Part shown: positions 11,458-23,353 of the stretch, one piece after another
Layout of the letters: each line of letters opens with the position of its first letter
How positions within the stretch are numbered: position 1 is the stretch's first letter
NCBI GenBank assembly: GCA_000934385.1
Contig: KN880467.1
Coordinates: 91,389-155,388 of the forward strand
Source of the DNA: Cylindrobasidium torrendii FP15055 ss-10
Lineage: Eukaryota > Basidiomycota > Agaricomycetes > Agaricales > Physalacriaceae
Direction of reading: 5' to 3'
DNA: 64,000 nt
Program-made: the position numbers and the translations under genes
The notes under the pieces: model-generated
What the model was told of the DNA's origin: nothing
Seen by the model: only the letters and a program-made list of their open reading frames with translations
The model's database searches: none

Positions 11458-13331
11458 CTACTTCGTCAATGGCTCGCCAGGGTCCTTTGGAATCTCCAGC
11501 TTCTCCAAATCCTCCGTCGGCACCTCATCCAAGTTCAACTCGACATGACTCTTCTCATCCTGGGGCATCAACTTCCTCTTCCCCCTCGTATCCTCCGCGT
11601 AGTTCTCGTAAAAGTTGTCTTCCTCCTCATCCTCCACCTTCTTCTTCTCGCCATCACCAACCTTCCTCCCCGGCCCGTCCCAGAAGTGGAATGCCTGACT
11701 GTGCACGCCATAACTCGCGGGCACCACCTCCAACAGATCTCCACGAGCAATCTCAATGGCAGGGATCTCTGTCGCGGGCAGTCCAATCAAATACGCCAGA
11801 AGACAGCGGATGACCGACGCATGCCCAATGATCAACAGGTCCTCCTGCTCGCGCTCCAGCTCAATCAGCGTAGGCTCGAGTCGCACGCTGAGGTCATGGT
11901 AGCTCTCCGCACGCGGTGCACGGAACGCATATGGATCTTTCAAGAAACGGTCCCAGTCCTTAGGATAGAACTTCTTCGCCTGCTCCGGCGACAACCCATC
12001 CCATATACCTGGGTTGATTTCGCTCATCTGTGGCTTTTCGACAATCTTCACCGGCATGCTCGCGGCCTGGATAACGTCGGTGTTGCGCCGCGAGATGCTG
12101 GGCTGAATAACATTGACATGGTAGTCTTCGTTCGAAGAGAGTGCCTGGGTCATCGGTGTAGAGCGGGTAGGGATGGCTTCATCATCGTCGGAGTCTTCCT
12201 CTGGGAGGTCATTGATAATGATTGGCCGGCGGACGACGAACGGCCAAGCAGTGTGGTGGGCACGGCGGCGTGTCGAAGTCCAAATCTGAAAACAAATCAG
12301 ACGGGCAGTCTGTCATTATCAAGGAAGACCGTACCACAAGCCTCGAAGATGCTGGGTCCAAGCCCCGCGCGCGCAGTGTTTGTGCTCTCCGCTGAACAAC
12401 AAAGTCCTTGAGCTTCTCCGCGTACTCCCACCCAGCCGGAGAAAGGTCCGAGTCTGCCTTGTAGGAGTGCTCGATGAGGGATTGGCCTGAACGCGCAAAG
12501 TAGATGGTTCGGTATCGGTTATGAATGTTCATGAGGAAGAACACGATCCGCGACTGCAGGTAGCCCTTGATGTCGTTCACCATGATCTTCTCTCCAACGT
12601 TCAGTATACGGATGCACGGATAGGTTTTCTCCTCTACAGGCTCGTAGAAGTTCTCGTGGTCGCGAATCCGCCGGAAATAGTCTTGCACGGCTTTGTCTGG
12701 ATTCCAGCCGCGATACTGGGCTGGATGTTAGCATTCTCCTGGATAGTTTAATCAAGGCGCACGTCTGGAGATGAGATCTTGACGCTGCGGATATTCGCTT
12801 CAATAATGTCCTTGTTGTCGCAGAGACTCTCTGGGCAGCATGAGCACAGTGGATATTTGGCCAACTGGGGACGCACCAAGGAAGATGACATGGATTCCCT
12901 TTCCCGCAAACTTCTCCGCAGTGGCAGTTCGTGCAGCCTTTGTTCCATTGTTCGCATCGTATATCACAACCTGCCCCGTCTTGAAGAAATCCCAAATCTG
13001 CTGCTCGCAGCCATCGGACACTTTCTTGCGTAGAGCGACGGTCTCAGGAGACTTCTCGCCTTCTGGCGGTATAAGACTCGGCAACAGCAAAAGGAACATT
13101 CATACCAAGTGTGAAGTAATCCGGCGGTAGTTTGTCCGCTCCTCCAAGTGTCTTCCGCCTGTAATCGCCTAGCGAGACCACCTGGGTCTTGACACCCATC
13201 CATCGCAGATACCGCTCCAAGGCGCGCGAGATGTGGGTCTTTCCACGAGCCGGGAGACCGACGGTGAGGATGAGGATCTGTCCGGCGTGCCATAACAAGC
13301 CAGAGTCGGTCGTATATAGTGGCGCTGCCAT
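11458..13331 (-). CDS. PFK26: 6-phosphofructo-2-kinase with Ser-substituted bisphosphatase site (PFK26 type)
   Basis: Makes fructose-2,6-bisphosphate, the cytosolic activator of glycolysis. The N-terminal kinase has the P-loop GLPARGKTHISRALERYLRW, SLGDYRR, and IYDANNGTKAAR; ESLCDNKDIIEANIR and KISSPDYRGW follow, then VEEKTYPCIRILNVG. The phosphatase-like half starts TIYFARSGQS: the RHG catalytic histidine of bifunctional enzymes is Ser, as in yeast Pfk26, where the phosphatase is inactive. The second-half motifs WTSTRRRAHHTAWPF, EINPGIWDGL, FRAPRAESYHDL and GHASVIRCLLAYL are kept. Exons join through at least four introns, for example GTATGA...GCCAG after FTL and GTGCGT...CCCAG after VIFL. 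An acidic Ser/Asp/Glu insert (PEEDSDDDE) sits between the phosphatase segments and the C-terminus is long and acidic. Start is the ATG of MAAPLYTTDSGLLW. Confidence 0.92.
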
Positions 13332-14140
13332 CGTTCACAGATCAAGATGGAGGATGGAGAAGTTGTCCAGTCTCGTGAAGGTGGTAAGCCAGAACGGAGA
13401 AAACAAGTAGCCAAGTCGATGTTCACTGTCAAATTGGCGTCCTGTAAGTGTTCGTCGCAGGCAAATTCGTAAACGGTGATGGTGGATCCGAATGCAAGCA
13501 GAGTGACGCTGCCCGCTCCCCGATCGCGTTTATGATGCGGCCCGTGTCCCGAGAGGCATTTACTACCTCTGTTTAGTAGGCCTATATGAGTCCACTAGCA
13601 TTTCCGTGCGGCCTGTGGAAATTCATGCGCCTTGAGCACCAAGGAGATGCGCACTGAGGAAGCAATCCACTCCCTGAATTATGTTCATATCGAGAACGGT
13701 CTGCCAAACTCGAGTATCGTTCTATCTTTTTTATTGCTGAGACAGAATCTGAATCATATCTCAAATAACAATGTCACCAGTCGAAAGCCTGGTCTACAAT
13801 ACACGCTCAATTTTATGCAAGTAAGCTCTATCCATCATTGTCGAAGCTGGCATGGACAGGTAGGTTTATGCTGGCAATGAAGCAGACCGCGGCGTATACC
13901 AAGTCAGACTGGAAGGATTGAAATGGTTTAAGGCGTCGGCCCAGTGAGCATAAAACGCCCTTGATGTCGACAGTCGCATTCACGGACGAATCTGGAGCTC
14001 CGAGTCATTAGCACTGCTTGCAACTGGGGCTAATAAAAATGCTATAGGATGCTATAGGACTCTAGCTACTTAGGCAGTCGCAGTAGGTTACTAGGTTAGT
14101 ACAACCAATAGTAGCCGGGACGACAGAGAATAAAAAGATA
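13332..14140. other. Intergenic, no gene seen
   Basis: Upstream region of the kinase gene and spacer to the tRNA. Only short open frames, none with recognisable content. A TTTTT terminator for the tRNA lies just below 14141 on the minus strand. Confidence 0.45.
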
Positions 14141-14212
14141 TTCGGATACGGGGAATTGAACCCCGGGCTATCGCGTGAGAGGCGATAATGTTAGCCACTA
14201 CACCATATCCGA
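14141..14212 (-). tRNA. tRNA-Glu (CTC)
   Basis: 72-nt cloverleaf without intron. Acceptor TCGGATA pairs with TATCCGA, the anticodon stem ATCGC/GCGAT encloses the loop CTCTCAC (anticodon CTC), and the T arm is CCGGGGTTCAATTCCCCG. A T5 run follows on the minus strand as Pol III terminator. Confidence 0.95.
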
Positions 14213-14548
14213 TATGGACTCTGACATACACAGCCAGTCATCAGGTCGTCGTTCAAAGCAGTCTGTATGCGATTCTTGAGTGTTAAATCCTACTCCATCT
14301 CCGTTTTCCTCAACGATTGGGGTTAATTTTCGTTTTTCCCGCTGTTTCTGGTGATTTGCAATCGCTCTGTTTCCTCCTCCGGGCTCCCACGCTTTGTCCA
14401 GCGCTTTGCTTTCTCTCCTCTCTGTATAACAATGTCGTGTCCCTCACAGGAGGCAGTGTTTCACACTGACTTTGGGCTTGACCAAGAAAGAGCGAAAGCG
14501 AACACAGGTATATTGCGTTTTCCAAATGGGGCTCAAGAGTTGAAACAG

Positions 14549-14581
14549 CAACTACTGGGCGCTGTCAGCGCCCAGTAGTTG
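14549..14581. repeat. Perfect 33-bp palindrome (16-bp arms, 1-nt centre)
   Basis: The arm CAACTACTGGGCGCTG is followed by one T and then its exact reverse complement. Flanking bases do not extend the pairing. It lies in a region without a recognised gene. It could be a cruciform site, a hairpin in an RNA or the scar of a small element. Confidence 0.9.
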
Positions 14582-15522
14582 GGCGCGCCGATCAAAAGAA
14601 TCACGTGGTAAATTTTTGCCGCAACCGTTGCCGCCTCGCTTCTTCCCTTTGACCAGCATCATGTGCTCCTGCCTGCTTCTCTGTGAAAGTTGAATTGGAC
14701 GACACGGACTCCCATAGGACTCTTTGTACACCATACCCGCTCACCAAATGACCACAACCTTGAGAATAAAGTTGTTCGGATAAAGGGCAAAATTCTGTTT
14801 CCCGCCATCCGCCTGCTCCTATGGCCGCTCCTCAACTGAGGTCCAACATGCCGCTTTTCTGTTCGACGTTGATATATCTATATCTGGACTGAGCGGCGCC
14901 TCGATGCGCTGTGCCTCACAACGACCACTGCGATGGCGTAGAATTGGCTCTCATCAGTAGTGCGAGGAGTCGTCAGTCAGTCGTCAGTCCTCCTCTTCGC
15001 ATCTTCTTCGACGACCGGAGGAGTCCGCACGAACTTTAGCTTTGTCGAACTTTCAGACCGGCTTCCCGCCCGGAAGCCCAACATCACCAGTTCTAACCTA
15101 TTCGAACTAGGCCGAAAGCCTCTCCGAGCCCATGTGTCGAGCAAGTTCTGACCAGGGAGAAGGCCATGATATTAATAAACAGAACAATTAGAACTCCGAA
15201 TTGAGTACAGTGACTAGACGTACGAGCACCACCCACCCTCGTCTCTACAAAACCGCCTGGGAATTTGACTGCGACGAACCCTCGACGTCGGACGATGCCT
15301 GTGTACTCGATGGACCGCACAGCGGCCCTGGCCCATCCATGTCTAATCCATGCCACACCGTAGATTCAGCCACACACTCCATCAAATTCGAAGTTGGCAA
15401 CGCACCTTCAATTAGGAGTCTAGCTGACCGTGGCGCATCTTACCCACTCGCGAAAATGGAAACCTCCGGAAATAATAGTCTCCCACCATAAGTATAAGAA
15501 GACGAACTCGGTTTTAGCTCAC
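14582..15522. other. Intergenic, no gene supported
   Basis: Short open frames only. A 96-codon open frame at 15201-15491 has no recognisable motif and no supporting splice structure. Confidence 0.4.
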
Positions 15523-16893
15523 ATGCCAGGAGCCATGTCCGTCTCTCTTCCCGTAGCCAATGTACGCGGTAGCGACCGGTTCATCTCATTTACTAACTGT
15601 CTTTTGTAGCTCGCCTCAATCATCTGCGAGGCCCTCTGTTATGGTGCGTATATGCATACCTACCCAAGACAACATACTCAGCGCCCTTGAAGGCGCATTC
15701 ACTGTCCTTTTCGTTGCAGCGGCCTGGGTTATGTTATCCCAGCGAAAGAGGAAACCCTTGAACGTCACTCTTTTGACAACGGTGACGGTGCTGTGGATTC
15801 TGTCGACAACAGTATGGGGCTTCTTATTCTTACCCGGTAGTCTAGCCTCTGATGCAATATTATTAGCACTTGGTCCTTGATGGCATACGACTCTTCAGCG
15901 CGTTCTTGGGCGACCAGACACCAGAGGAATACTACCTCACTTTGAGCAATCCACTACAGGTGGCAAAGACGGCTGTCTATGCGACAATGACCCTCGTCGG
16001 TGACGCTTTTGTGGTGCGCGCATTTCGTTCGGAGTGGTAACCTAAAAGCCTGATGGTTCACAGATATACCGAGTATACATCGTGTGGAACCGCAACTGGT
16101 GGATTGTGCTCATGCCTCTCTTCCTCCTCGCAGGAACTGGGGGTAAGTCGCGGACTGCGCATATGTATTCTATCCCTGCATTCTGACGTCCTCGTGATAG
16201 TGGCGGGATACGGAGCGACGTACATGTTCACCAAAGCCACGCCAGGAAGCCCGGTCTTCGAAGGAAGCTTCAAGTCCTGGGTGACCAGCTTCATCGCTTT
16301 CACTCTCATCACCAACATATCGTGCACTTTTATTATTGCCCTCCGTATCATGAACATCCAGCGCGGCGTGAAACGGTCAGCGACCCAGCAAGCAGCAAAG
16401 ATGCCCGTGCATTCTGTCTTGACCATGCTTCTGGAGTCGGCGGCTATCTACTCCGTCTCTGTACTAGTGTTCATGATCACATATGTCTGCGAATCAAATT
16501 CGCAGTACATCATACTCGACATGGTACGCTACTGGTGGACACGAAACAGCGCCGGCGCGTCTGACATTTCCGCAGATTTCTCCCATCATCGGCATCACAT
16601 TCACGTTCATTATTCTGCGCGTTAGCTTGGGTATTAGCTCGCGCGAGCTGGTCACAGGGGGAGATGTCAGCCACACTGCAGGTGCGTTCCCTATACGTTG
16701 TACTTGTGCGACGATAGGCTCAACGAAGTCTTCTGCAGGGTCTGGGTTCGAGCTTTCCAACCACAACAACACTATTCGCCAACCCGTCGCCATCTCTGTG
16801 AGCCACATCGTAGACGTCGACATCGACGGCAACACATCACCATACACAACAAAGAACCGAAACTCGTATGATAATGCGAACTACGATCCATAA
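15523..16893 (+). CDS. Seven-helix integral membrane protein of basidiomycete type, unknown function
   Basis: Multi-exon gene for a polytopic membrane protein of a kind common in Agaricomycetes and not functionally characterised. Helices in order include LASIICEALCYG-AFTVLFVAAAWVML (spliced), LLTTVTVLWILSTTVWGFLF, VAKTAVYATMTLVGDAFV, WWIVLMPLFLLAGTG, WVTSFIAFTLITNISCTFII, LTMLLESAAIYSVSVLVFMITYV and IGITFTFIILRVSLGI. The conserved GDAFV-IYRVYIVW junction is made by splicing out GTGCGC...CACAG. Other introns are clear after PVAN, CYG, AGTG, LDM and SHTA. The splice path between about 15835 and 15895 (around RLFSAFLGDQ) is not certain. The C-terminus is hydrophilic. ATGs at 15523 and 15535 are in frame; stop at 16891. 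Confidence 0.78.
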
Positions 16894-17699
16894 GGTTGAC
16901 ACTCGCGACTGTTTAGATGTATTTTGATACCCTGTATCTCTTCCCTGTTTATGTGGTAATGCGAAAAACACGATAAAGCACAGAATGGGCAGCCTGAGTA
17001 GAAGATCGCGAGTTTGTTAGACCTGTCGACGGCTTTTCAGGAAAGCAAAATAGAGCGCTTATGAGCATGCGTTCAATTACTATGCTGGCGTCGTATTTCT
17101 CACGGTAAATGTGTACCGTGTGGACAATCTACCGGTGCACCCTCTGTCCGGTTGATTCTGTCTCACGTCTAAACCACACCTGAGTCGCAGCAAGTACATA
17201 TAGTTGGAAATGTATTGTCATTTTCAGCTTCCCTTGAACGTTACTTTGATTTCGAAACGACAGGGCCATCTGAAGTGGGTTGTTACAATGTGAGGCTCGC
17301 TCGTAGCTATTGTCACTTGGATGCCACTAGACGACAGAATGGGTAGTAACAGAAGCACTGCCAGAGGCGAGAACGCACCCATTGACTTCTTTGAAGCTTA
17401 TGAATAATGATTTGGGACGAGTAAACAAAGCAAACTGTAAGGTAGCTAGCCCACCGGTCGATCGTTCGCCGGCATGCCGAAGATGACCAAGCACAGGAAC
17501 TAACAATGGGCTTTGGCGTCGCCAAAAATGGAGGCGAATATTTAGGCTCGGGTGTGCCAATGGGGACCCTTTTGAACGTAAAATGGCGGCGCCGCGATCA
17601 AACAACTACCGTACAACATTTCAAGCAAATATTATCGTAGTAAGTCACACAATTTTCTCTCTATTCTTCGTACACACTTCTCTGGTGTAACTCATTTTC
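16894..17699. other. Intergenic between convergent genes, no gene seen
   Basis: Spacer between the convergent membrane-protein and transporter genes. Only short open frames without recognisable content. Confidence 0.45.
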
Positions 17700-19715
17700 T
17701 CAGTCCCTGTGTCTGGGAGCGCGAGGAACCAGCGCCCACAGTCCAACCATTGTACACATCATCGAAACAATGCTGCGAACCAGTCATCAATGTGCAACGC
17801 TCCGGTCTCACGCTCGAACAAGGTGACTCACAATGGCTGAAGTGACTTTATACCAAACTTGGACGCCAACAGACCGGTGATAAAGGGGAGAGCAGCGGAT
17901 CCTGAAAACCCAATACCGGAGATCCAGCCGACGCTCCCAGTGAAGAGCCAGCGTGGAAGGATCTTGGCTGCGTGTCCGACGAGGATGGGATACATTGGCC
18001 CGAGGAGGATGCCAATGAAGGAGACCGCGACGGCGTTTTCGATGATGGAAGGGACAAACCAAATGGTGAGTTCAAGGCTGTCCACATTGTCTCAGTCACT
18101 CGGGTTGAATGTAGCTGAGAGACCAGACGTACGCAATTGCCGCAAACGCATACAGGAATACAACACGGCGCTCGCCAATCTTCTTGCTGACCCATATGAG
18201 CGCGAGGCGTCCGACAGTAAGCCCTGAACTTATGAGTGACAGAATCAACGCAATCGACATACTGGCACTGACCTCCGAAGAATCCAGACGAGATGTATCC
18301 AGACGATTTGCCGCCAGACCGCTCGTTGATGATGAATGTGACAATCCAGCCTCCGAGTGTAACCTCTGTGCCAACGTAGATAATCGCGAAGAGCGACATA
18401 AGGTGCACAGATGGGAGACTGAGGAAGGCGCGGTAGATGTTGGCTCCGACCGTGTCCTCGGCCTCGGCTGGCTCTTGACCCGCATCGGCGAGTAGTTCTA
18501 ATCCAATGTTAACCTCGAGTCCAAGTCACGAGCAGTTGTGAATACCTTCTTGCCGTTTCCCTTTGAATACGAGAATGAGTATGGTTGTGTTCAAAACAGC
18601 CAAGCCGGTAGAGATGATGTAGTGGTAGGACCAGTGCGGCATTTTCGAGAATGGAGTGGACACCAAGGGCGCAACAAATGCGCCAGCGCCTGTTGAAAAG
18701 TTCAATGTGTATTCGAGGAGCTACACAGCGTCCGCATACCATACATCCCGTGCATAATATTGAGGCAAGTCGTCTTGTGCTCTTTGAGACTACCAACGAA
18801 GCCATTCCCTTGTGCGTTCTATAGAGTATTTGGTGTGAGTTCGTGGTACAATACACATCAGGCGCACTTGGATTGAGATGCCGAACCCTGCGAGGAAGTA
18901 CCCAAGGACTATCACAGGGAACGGTGGAGCAGGACTCGCGAGGGCATAGGCTACAATTTGGAACATAGACGCGAATACGGTAGCCTGACCATCGATGGAG
19001 ACAGTGAGCATTAGATAGAAGCAGAAGAGGTAAACACACCTTTCCGAAGCCCACTTTTTCATTGATCCACACGTTTAAGCAAGCGCCGAGAATGAATCCC
19101 TTAAGTTCGAAGTAAGTATCACGAACTTGTACACAACCAATCATCGAACGTACAATGCAGGCAAATACGAACAACATAGACACAAGAGTAAAGCCGATCT
19201 AATTGACCATGTCAATCAGAAGCCCATCATCAATGCAAGTATCAAGGACGTACATTGTAGTGCTCTTGCATTGTTGGAAGCAGCGGACCAGTTGTCCCAT
19301 CGTTCCACCCCTCCACAAAGAACATAAAGCAGATAGCCGCGAACTGTATATTGGCCAATCTCCGCTGCTTTTTCTTCAGCGCAGGGTTAACTGAAGATTC
19401 CTCACGGGGCTCAGAGGTAGAGAGGGCGGAAGCCGGGCGGGTATATGGGATGGATGGCGATTCGACAAGACTCTCTTGGAAGGATATTTTGCCAGAGGAC
19501 TCGAGTCTTACGGCGGAGGGGCGGCGGACGCGATCAAGGTGATGCAGCTCGTATCCAAGCTCGTGTTCGATGCCCTCAGAGGCGCGTAGACGAGGCACAG
19601 ATGGGCCAATATCACTGCCTGGCGCAGTAGGATGAGCGAGCGACAACAAACTTGCGGCGAAAATACCAAGCTCAGGATGTCCATGGGAGGGCTTTGTGCC
19701 CAGGAAGAAGGACAT
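17700..19715 (-). CDS. MFS transporter, BSC6/FHS-like, copy 1
   Basis: Major facilitator superfamily transporter of the plasma membrane or an internal membrane, resembling proteins annotated as 'bypass of stop codon protein 6'; substrate unknown. A long hydrophilic N-terminus with RRPSAVRLESS precedes helix 1 (NIQFAAICFMFFVEGWNDGTTGPLLPTMQ, in two adjoining blocks). Further marks are GFILGACLNVWINEKVGFGK, FQIVAYALASPAPPFPVIVLGY, NAQGNGFVGSLKEHKTTCLN, EVTLGGWIVTFIINERSGG and YISSGFFGG, then LELTIWFVPSIIENAVAVSFIG and GSVGWISGIGFSGSAALPF. About nine introns. The last exon, after a GTGAGT...TTCGCAG intron, ends SMMCTMVGLWALVPRAP with stop at 17700-17702. Start is the ATG at 19715. Tandem with copy 2, same strand. 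Confidence 0.85.
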
Positions 19716-20147
19716 GGTGGAAGAAGGGAAACGAAAGAACGTTGGAGAAATTCACTCTGCCAATGACTCGCACAGAGCGCGACTCCGTGTACATAATGAG
19801 ATAGTAAGCAGTTATCTCTCCGTCAGCAGTTGCGAACGGGGACACTACCCCATGATAGGACGTCAATCTGGGGTGTAATCTCTACATCTCCTCGTGGTCT
19901 GAATGAAAATTCATATCTGCTTTTGCAGTCAACAACGTCGATCACACCGTCAGGGTTCTCACGGTTCGGTGTTTCTTCGGAAATTTGTCATACAAGGACC
20001 ACCTACAGGGAAAAGGCGCCCTTCAGGGAAATTCTACAGACAAATGCGGGTCGTACGTACGTATTCGTAAGGTAATCTATGTACAGAAAGCTCTATAGTC
20101 ACAATTTCAAGATAACGAACAACAACATTCCAGCGAATGCTACAATT
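19716..20147. other. Spacer between tandem transporters
   Basis: 432 bp holding the upstream region of transporter copy 1 and the 3' end of copy 2. No gene seen. Confidence 0.5.
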
Positions 20148-22225
20148 TTACTCAATAAGGCGGCGGGGTGCGCGGGGCACCAGTGCCCAAAGGCCAACCA
20201 TACTACACATCATGGCGATGACACTAGGTTTAGTGTTGTAAGTACGGCTTAACGTTTGGCGGAGCATAGATGGGACTCACAGAGGTTGGAGAGACTTGAT
20301 GCCATATCTCGAAGCAATAAGGCCAGTGAAGAAGGGCATCATGGCAGAGCCTGACACGCCGATTCCAGTAATCCACCCGACGCTCCCAGTGAGGAGCCAC
20401 GGTGGCAGAATACGTGTGCAGTGTCCAACGAGGATTGGATACATAGGCCCGAGCAGCATGCCGATGACTGACACAGCGACGGCGTTTTCGATTATGGATG
20501 GCACGAACCAGATGGTGAGTTCCAATCTGCATAGTCATATATGAGCATTCGATGCCATTAGTCAAAAGGAAATGGCATACGCAATGGCAATGAAGGAGTA
20601 CAGGAATACGACACGGTGTTCGCCAACCTTCTTGCTCACCCAGATGAGAACCAGTCGCCCAAGAGTAAGACCTGTCTCCACGCGTGAACCAACCATTTGT
20701 GAGTCAAAAACAAGACCGACCACCAAAGAATCCAGACGAGATATAGCCTGCACTCGGACCTCCTCCACGCTCGTTGATGATGAAGGTGACGATCCAGCCT
20801 CCAAGAGTGACCTCTGTTCCAATGTAGATGAGGGCAAAAATTGCCATGTAGTGAACGGCGTTAATGCTGATGATAGCCTTATAGACGTTGGTGTCGCCGA
20901 CGTTGTCTTCGCCGATGACACGTTCTTGGCCAGCTTCTGCCATGAGATCTAGGAAGAGGTTTGAGTCGGTGCTTTGTGAGTCGCGAACGTCGCAGAGACG
21001 CACCTTCTTGTCTTTTCCCACGGAACACGGCCGTGAGCATAACCGTGTTGAGCACCGCCAGTCCCGTCGAAATAATGAAGTGATACGACCAATGCTCGCT
21101 CTCCGAGAACTTGGTGGAGACCAAAGGAGCAATGAACGCGCCGACGCCTGCAGGATGTACTGTCAGACCTCGAGCATTAGTATGTAAGACAAGCATACCA
21201 TAGCCTGCGTGTAGCATATTCAGCTTAGTCGTCTTGTGCTCCTTCAGACTTCCGACAAAACCATTTCCTTGCGCATTCTACAAAGGCATGTATTAACACG
21301 ATGAACAAGGACGTCAATATTAGGCGCACCTGAAGCGAGACGCCGAAACCAGAGCAAAAGTAACCTAGGACGAGGACAGGGAATGGAGGTCCGGGACTGT
21401 TGAGAGCGTATGCAACGATCTGGAAGACAGATCCTAGCACCATTGTCTGTGGCCAGTTTCTGTGAGTGGTACAGCGCGGTCACGCAGATTCAATACACAC
21501 CTTTCCAAAGCCGAGTTTCTCGTTGATCCACACATTGAGTCCGGCGCCCAAAATAAATCCCTGGAGGCATTGGTTAGTACGGAGCTTTGACGAGAACAGG
21601 CATGCACTAACTGAACAAGCGAAGACGAAGACCAATGAGACGAGAACGAAACCAATCTGAAGGGAAGACAGTGTGTCAGATACAACCTGCTTATGAGGAA
21701 AGGACGTACGTGATAGTGGGTCTGCATGACAGGCAACAGTGGCCCAGTCGTCCCATCTTGCCATCCAGATAGGAAGAAAGCGAAAGTTACCGCGATAAAA
21801 TGAATATTTGAGGTCCGGGTATGCTTCTTCTTGGTCGCTGCGTCTGGTACATTGTGGAGGGTCGGTGTGTCCTTAAGCTCAACAGGGGACACGGACTCGT
21901 TGAAGGGCGTCTTCTTGAATTCATATGCCGGGGTGGAGGGTTCGGTATGGCCCTCTTTGTATGACATTGTCGCAGAGGACTCGAGGCGGACGGCGGACGG
22001 ACGGCGGATACGGTCGTGTGTAGGCAAAGGATGAATCTCGACGGGAAGATGTGATGTGTTATGCCGCAGAGGTGCGGGCATATCGTGCATCTCGTTCATG
22101 TCGACAGCTTCCTCGTCCGAGTCATGGCCTACAAAGATTAGGAAACGCTCGGGGGGACAGACGACAAGCATACCGTGCGGTGGGCGCTGCATATGAGGCC
22201 TTACAGACATGGAGAAGGAAGACAT
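20148..22225 (-). CDS. MFS transporter, BSC6/FHS-like, copy 2
   Basis: Paralogue of copy 1 with the same exon plan. An intron (GTATGC...TTTGTAG) interrupts the N-terminus between PPHG and HDSDEEAVDM. Then come RRPSAVRLESSATM, helix 1 with FLSGWQDGTTGPLLPVMQ, GFILGAGLNVWINEKLGFGK, VFQIVAYALNSPGPPFPVLV, VGAFIAPLVSTKFSESEHWS, AVHYMAIFALIYIGTEVTLG, ISSGFFGG, TLGRLVLIWVSKKVGEHRVV and GSVGWITGIGVSGSAMMPFF. The C-terminal exon ends MCSMVGLWALVPRAPRRLIE. All exons can be read without an in-frame stop. Substrate not predictable. The GWxDGTTGPLLP loop after helix 1 is the family signature. Confidence 0.87.
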
Positions 22226-23353
22226 GATGAGAAGGAAGGAGGACGCAGAAGAGATAAGAACGCGGGGGCAAATGGCTTTTAAGGAAACGTTCTTAATCTA
22301 TGAAAAAATGCGCGTGGATTTTTTTTTACAGTAGTGGGGTTCCTCGGATCCATCCCCATTGCCCTTTAGTCATTGAACGGGGTGTATCTCATTTGACTAC
22401 TAGTTGCGATGTGCGCGTAACAGACGGGCCGACTGGCTAAACGACGTTTGCGAATTATTGAAGGGGAGGTCCGTTGAGTTGTTGTAGTCAGGTGTCTAGC
22501 CGCAATGGATTTTTAGACGGGGTGTTGTTGGACGTGATGGACGAGAGTAAAGGCGCGTGAGTCGGGATATCCGTTCGATCACTCACGCGACTACTACACA
22601 ATGTATGGTCCAAGCTGCAGTAAAGCAGCTTGAGGTGTTCCAGAAACTCTTGTCTCGGACCATGGGCACGCTCTCATGCCTCGGACAGCGATATCGAGAG
22701 TCCATCCACCTCTACGTCCATGGTATTCTTCTGAGGCTCCGAGCGACCATGAATAGGCAACGGCCATTCCAGAAGGAGGTGCGGGCTCGAATTGACGCAC
22801 ATTCCTGTTCTCTATGAATGAAGTCCGAATTCGAAACCAGGGTGAACATGCTCTATACACTGCAGACTCGGAGACAAACAATACCGTCCGGGGTGATAAG
22901 CTGGTGAGCGCGCGGCCTTCCGTTGCCTGCGGAATGCAAGCCCTTGGACGAATGTGTTCAATAACTTGGTGATTTCTAGGGCTGTGTGCTTAGGTCGAAC
23001 AACAAGCTGCATCTCTTATTAGGATTGCGGTCTTCGCACCGCTGCGAATTGAAGGGAGCGGGTCGGACGTGCGACTCCGGGGAGGTGAGATGGAGAAGCA
23101 GGGGCAGGTACATCATGTTTCGTCGACGTAAACTGCCTATTTGGTAGATTATTTCAAAGGCAATGCCTTTCGAAAGCGATTTGCTAGTTGATATCCAGAT
23201 GCATGTGTATAGGACCTGCGACAAGCTAATAAGTCAGCCTGGATTAGTTGAGTACTGTATGTATGCAATATCCAAGTTCAACGGCAATTTTTACGTCTGA
23301 ATCCTGTAGGTTGATCATTTATTGGCTTTTAAGTTTGCCACGATCGGCGCATC
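22226..23353. other. Intergenic, no gene supported
   Basis: Upstream region of transporter copy 2 and a further spacer. It contains a poly-T run near 22318-22328. Short open frames at 22550-22880 overlap on both strands and show no recognisable motif. Confidence 0.45.

Noticed and set aside
14549..14581. Palindrome as a bacterial-type rho-independent terminator
   Set aside because: This is a eukaryotic genome and no T tract follows the stem.
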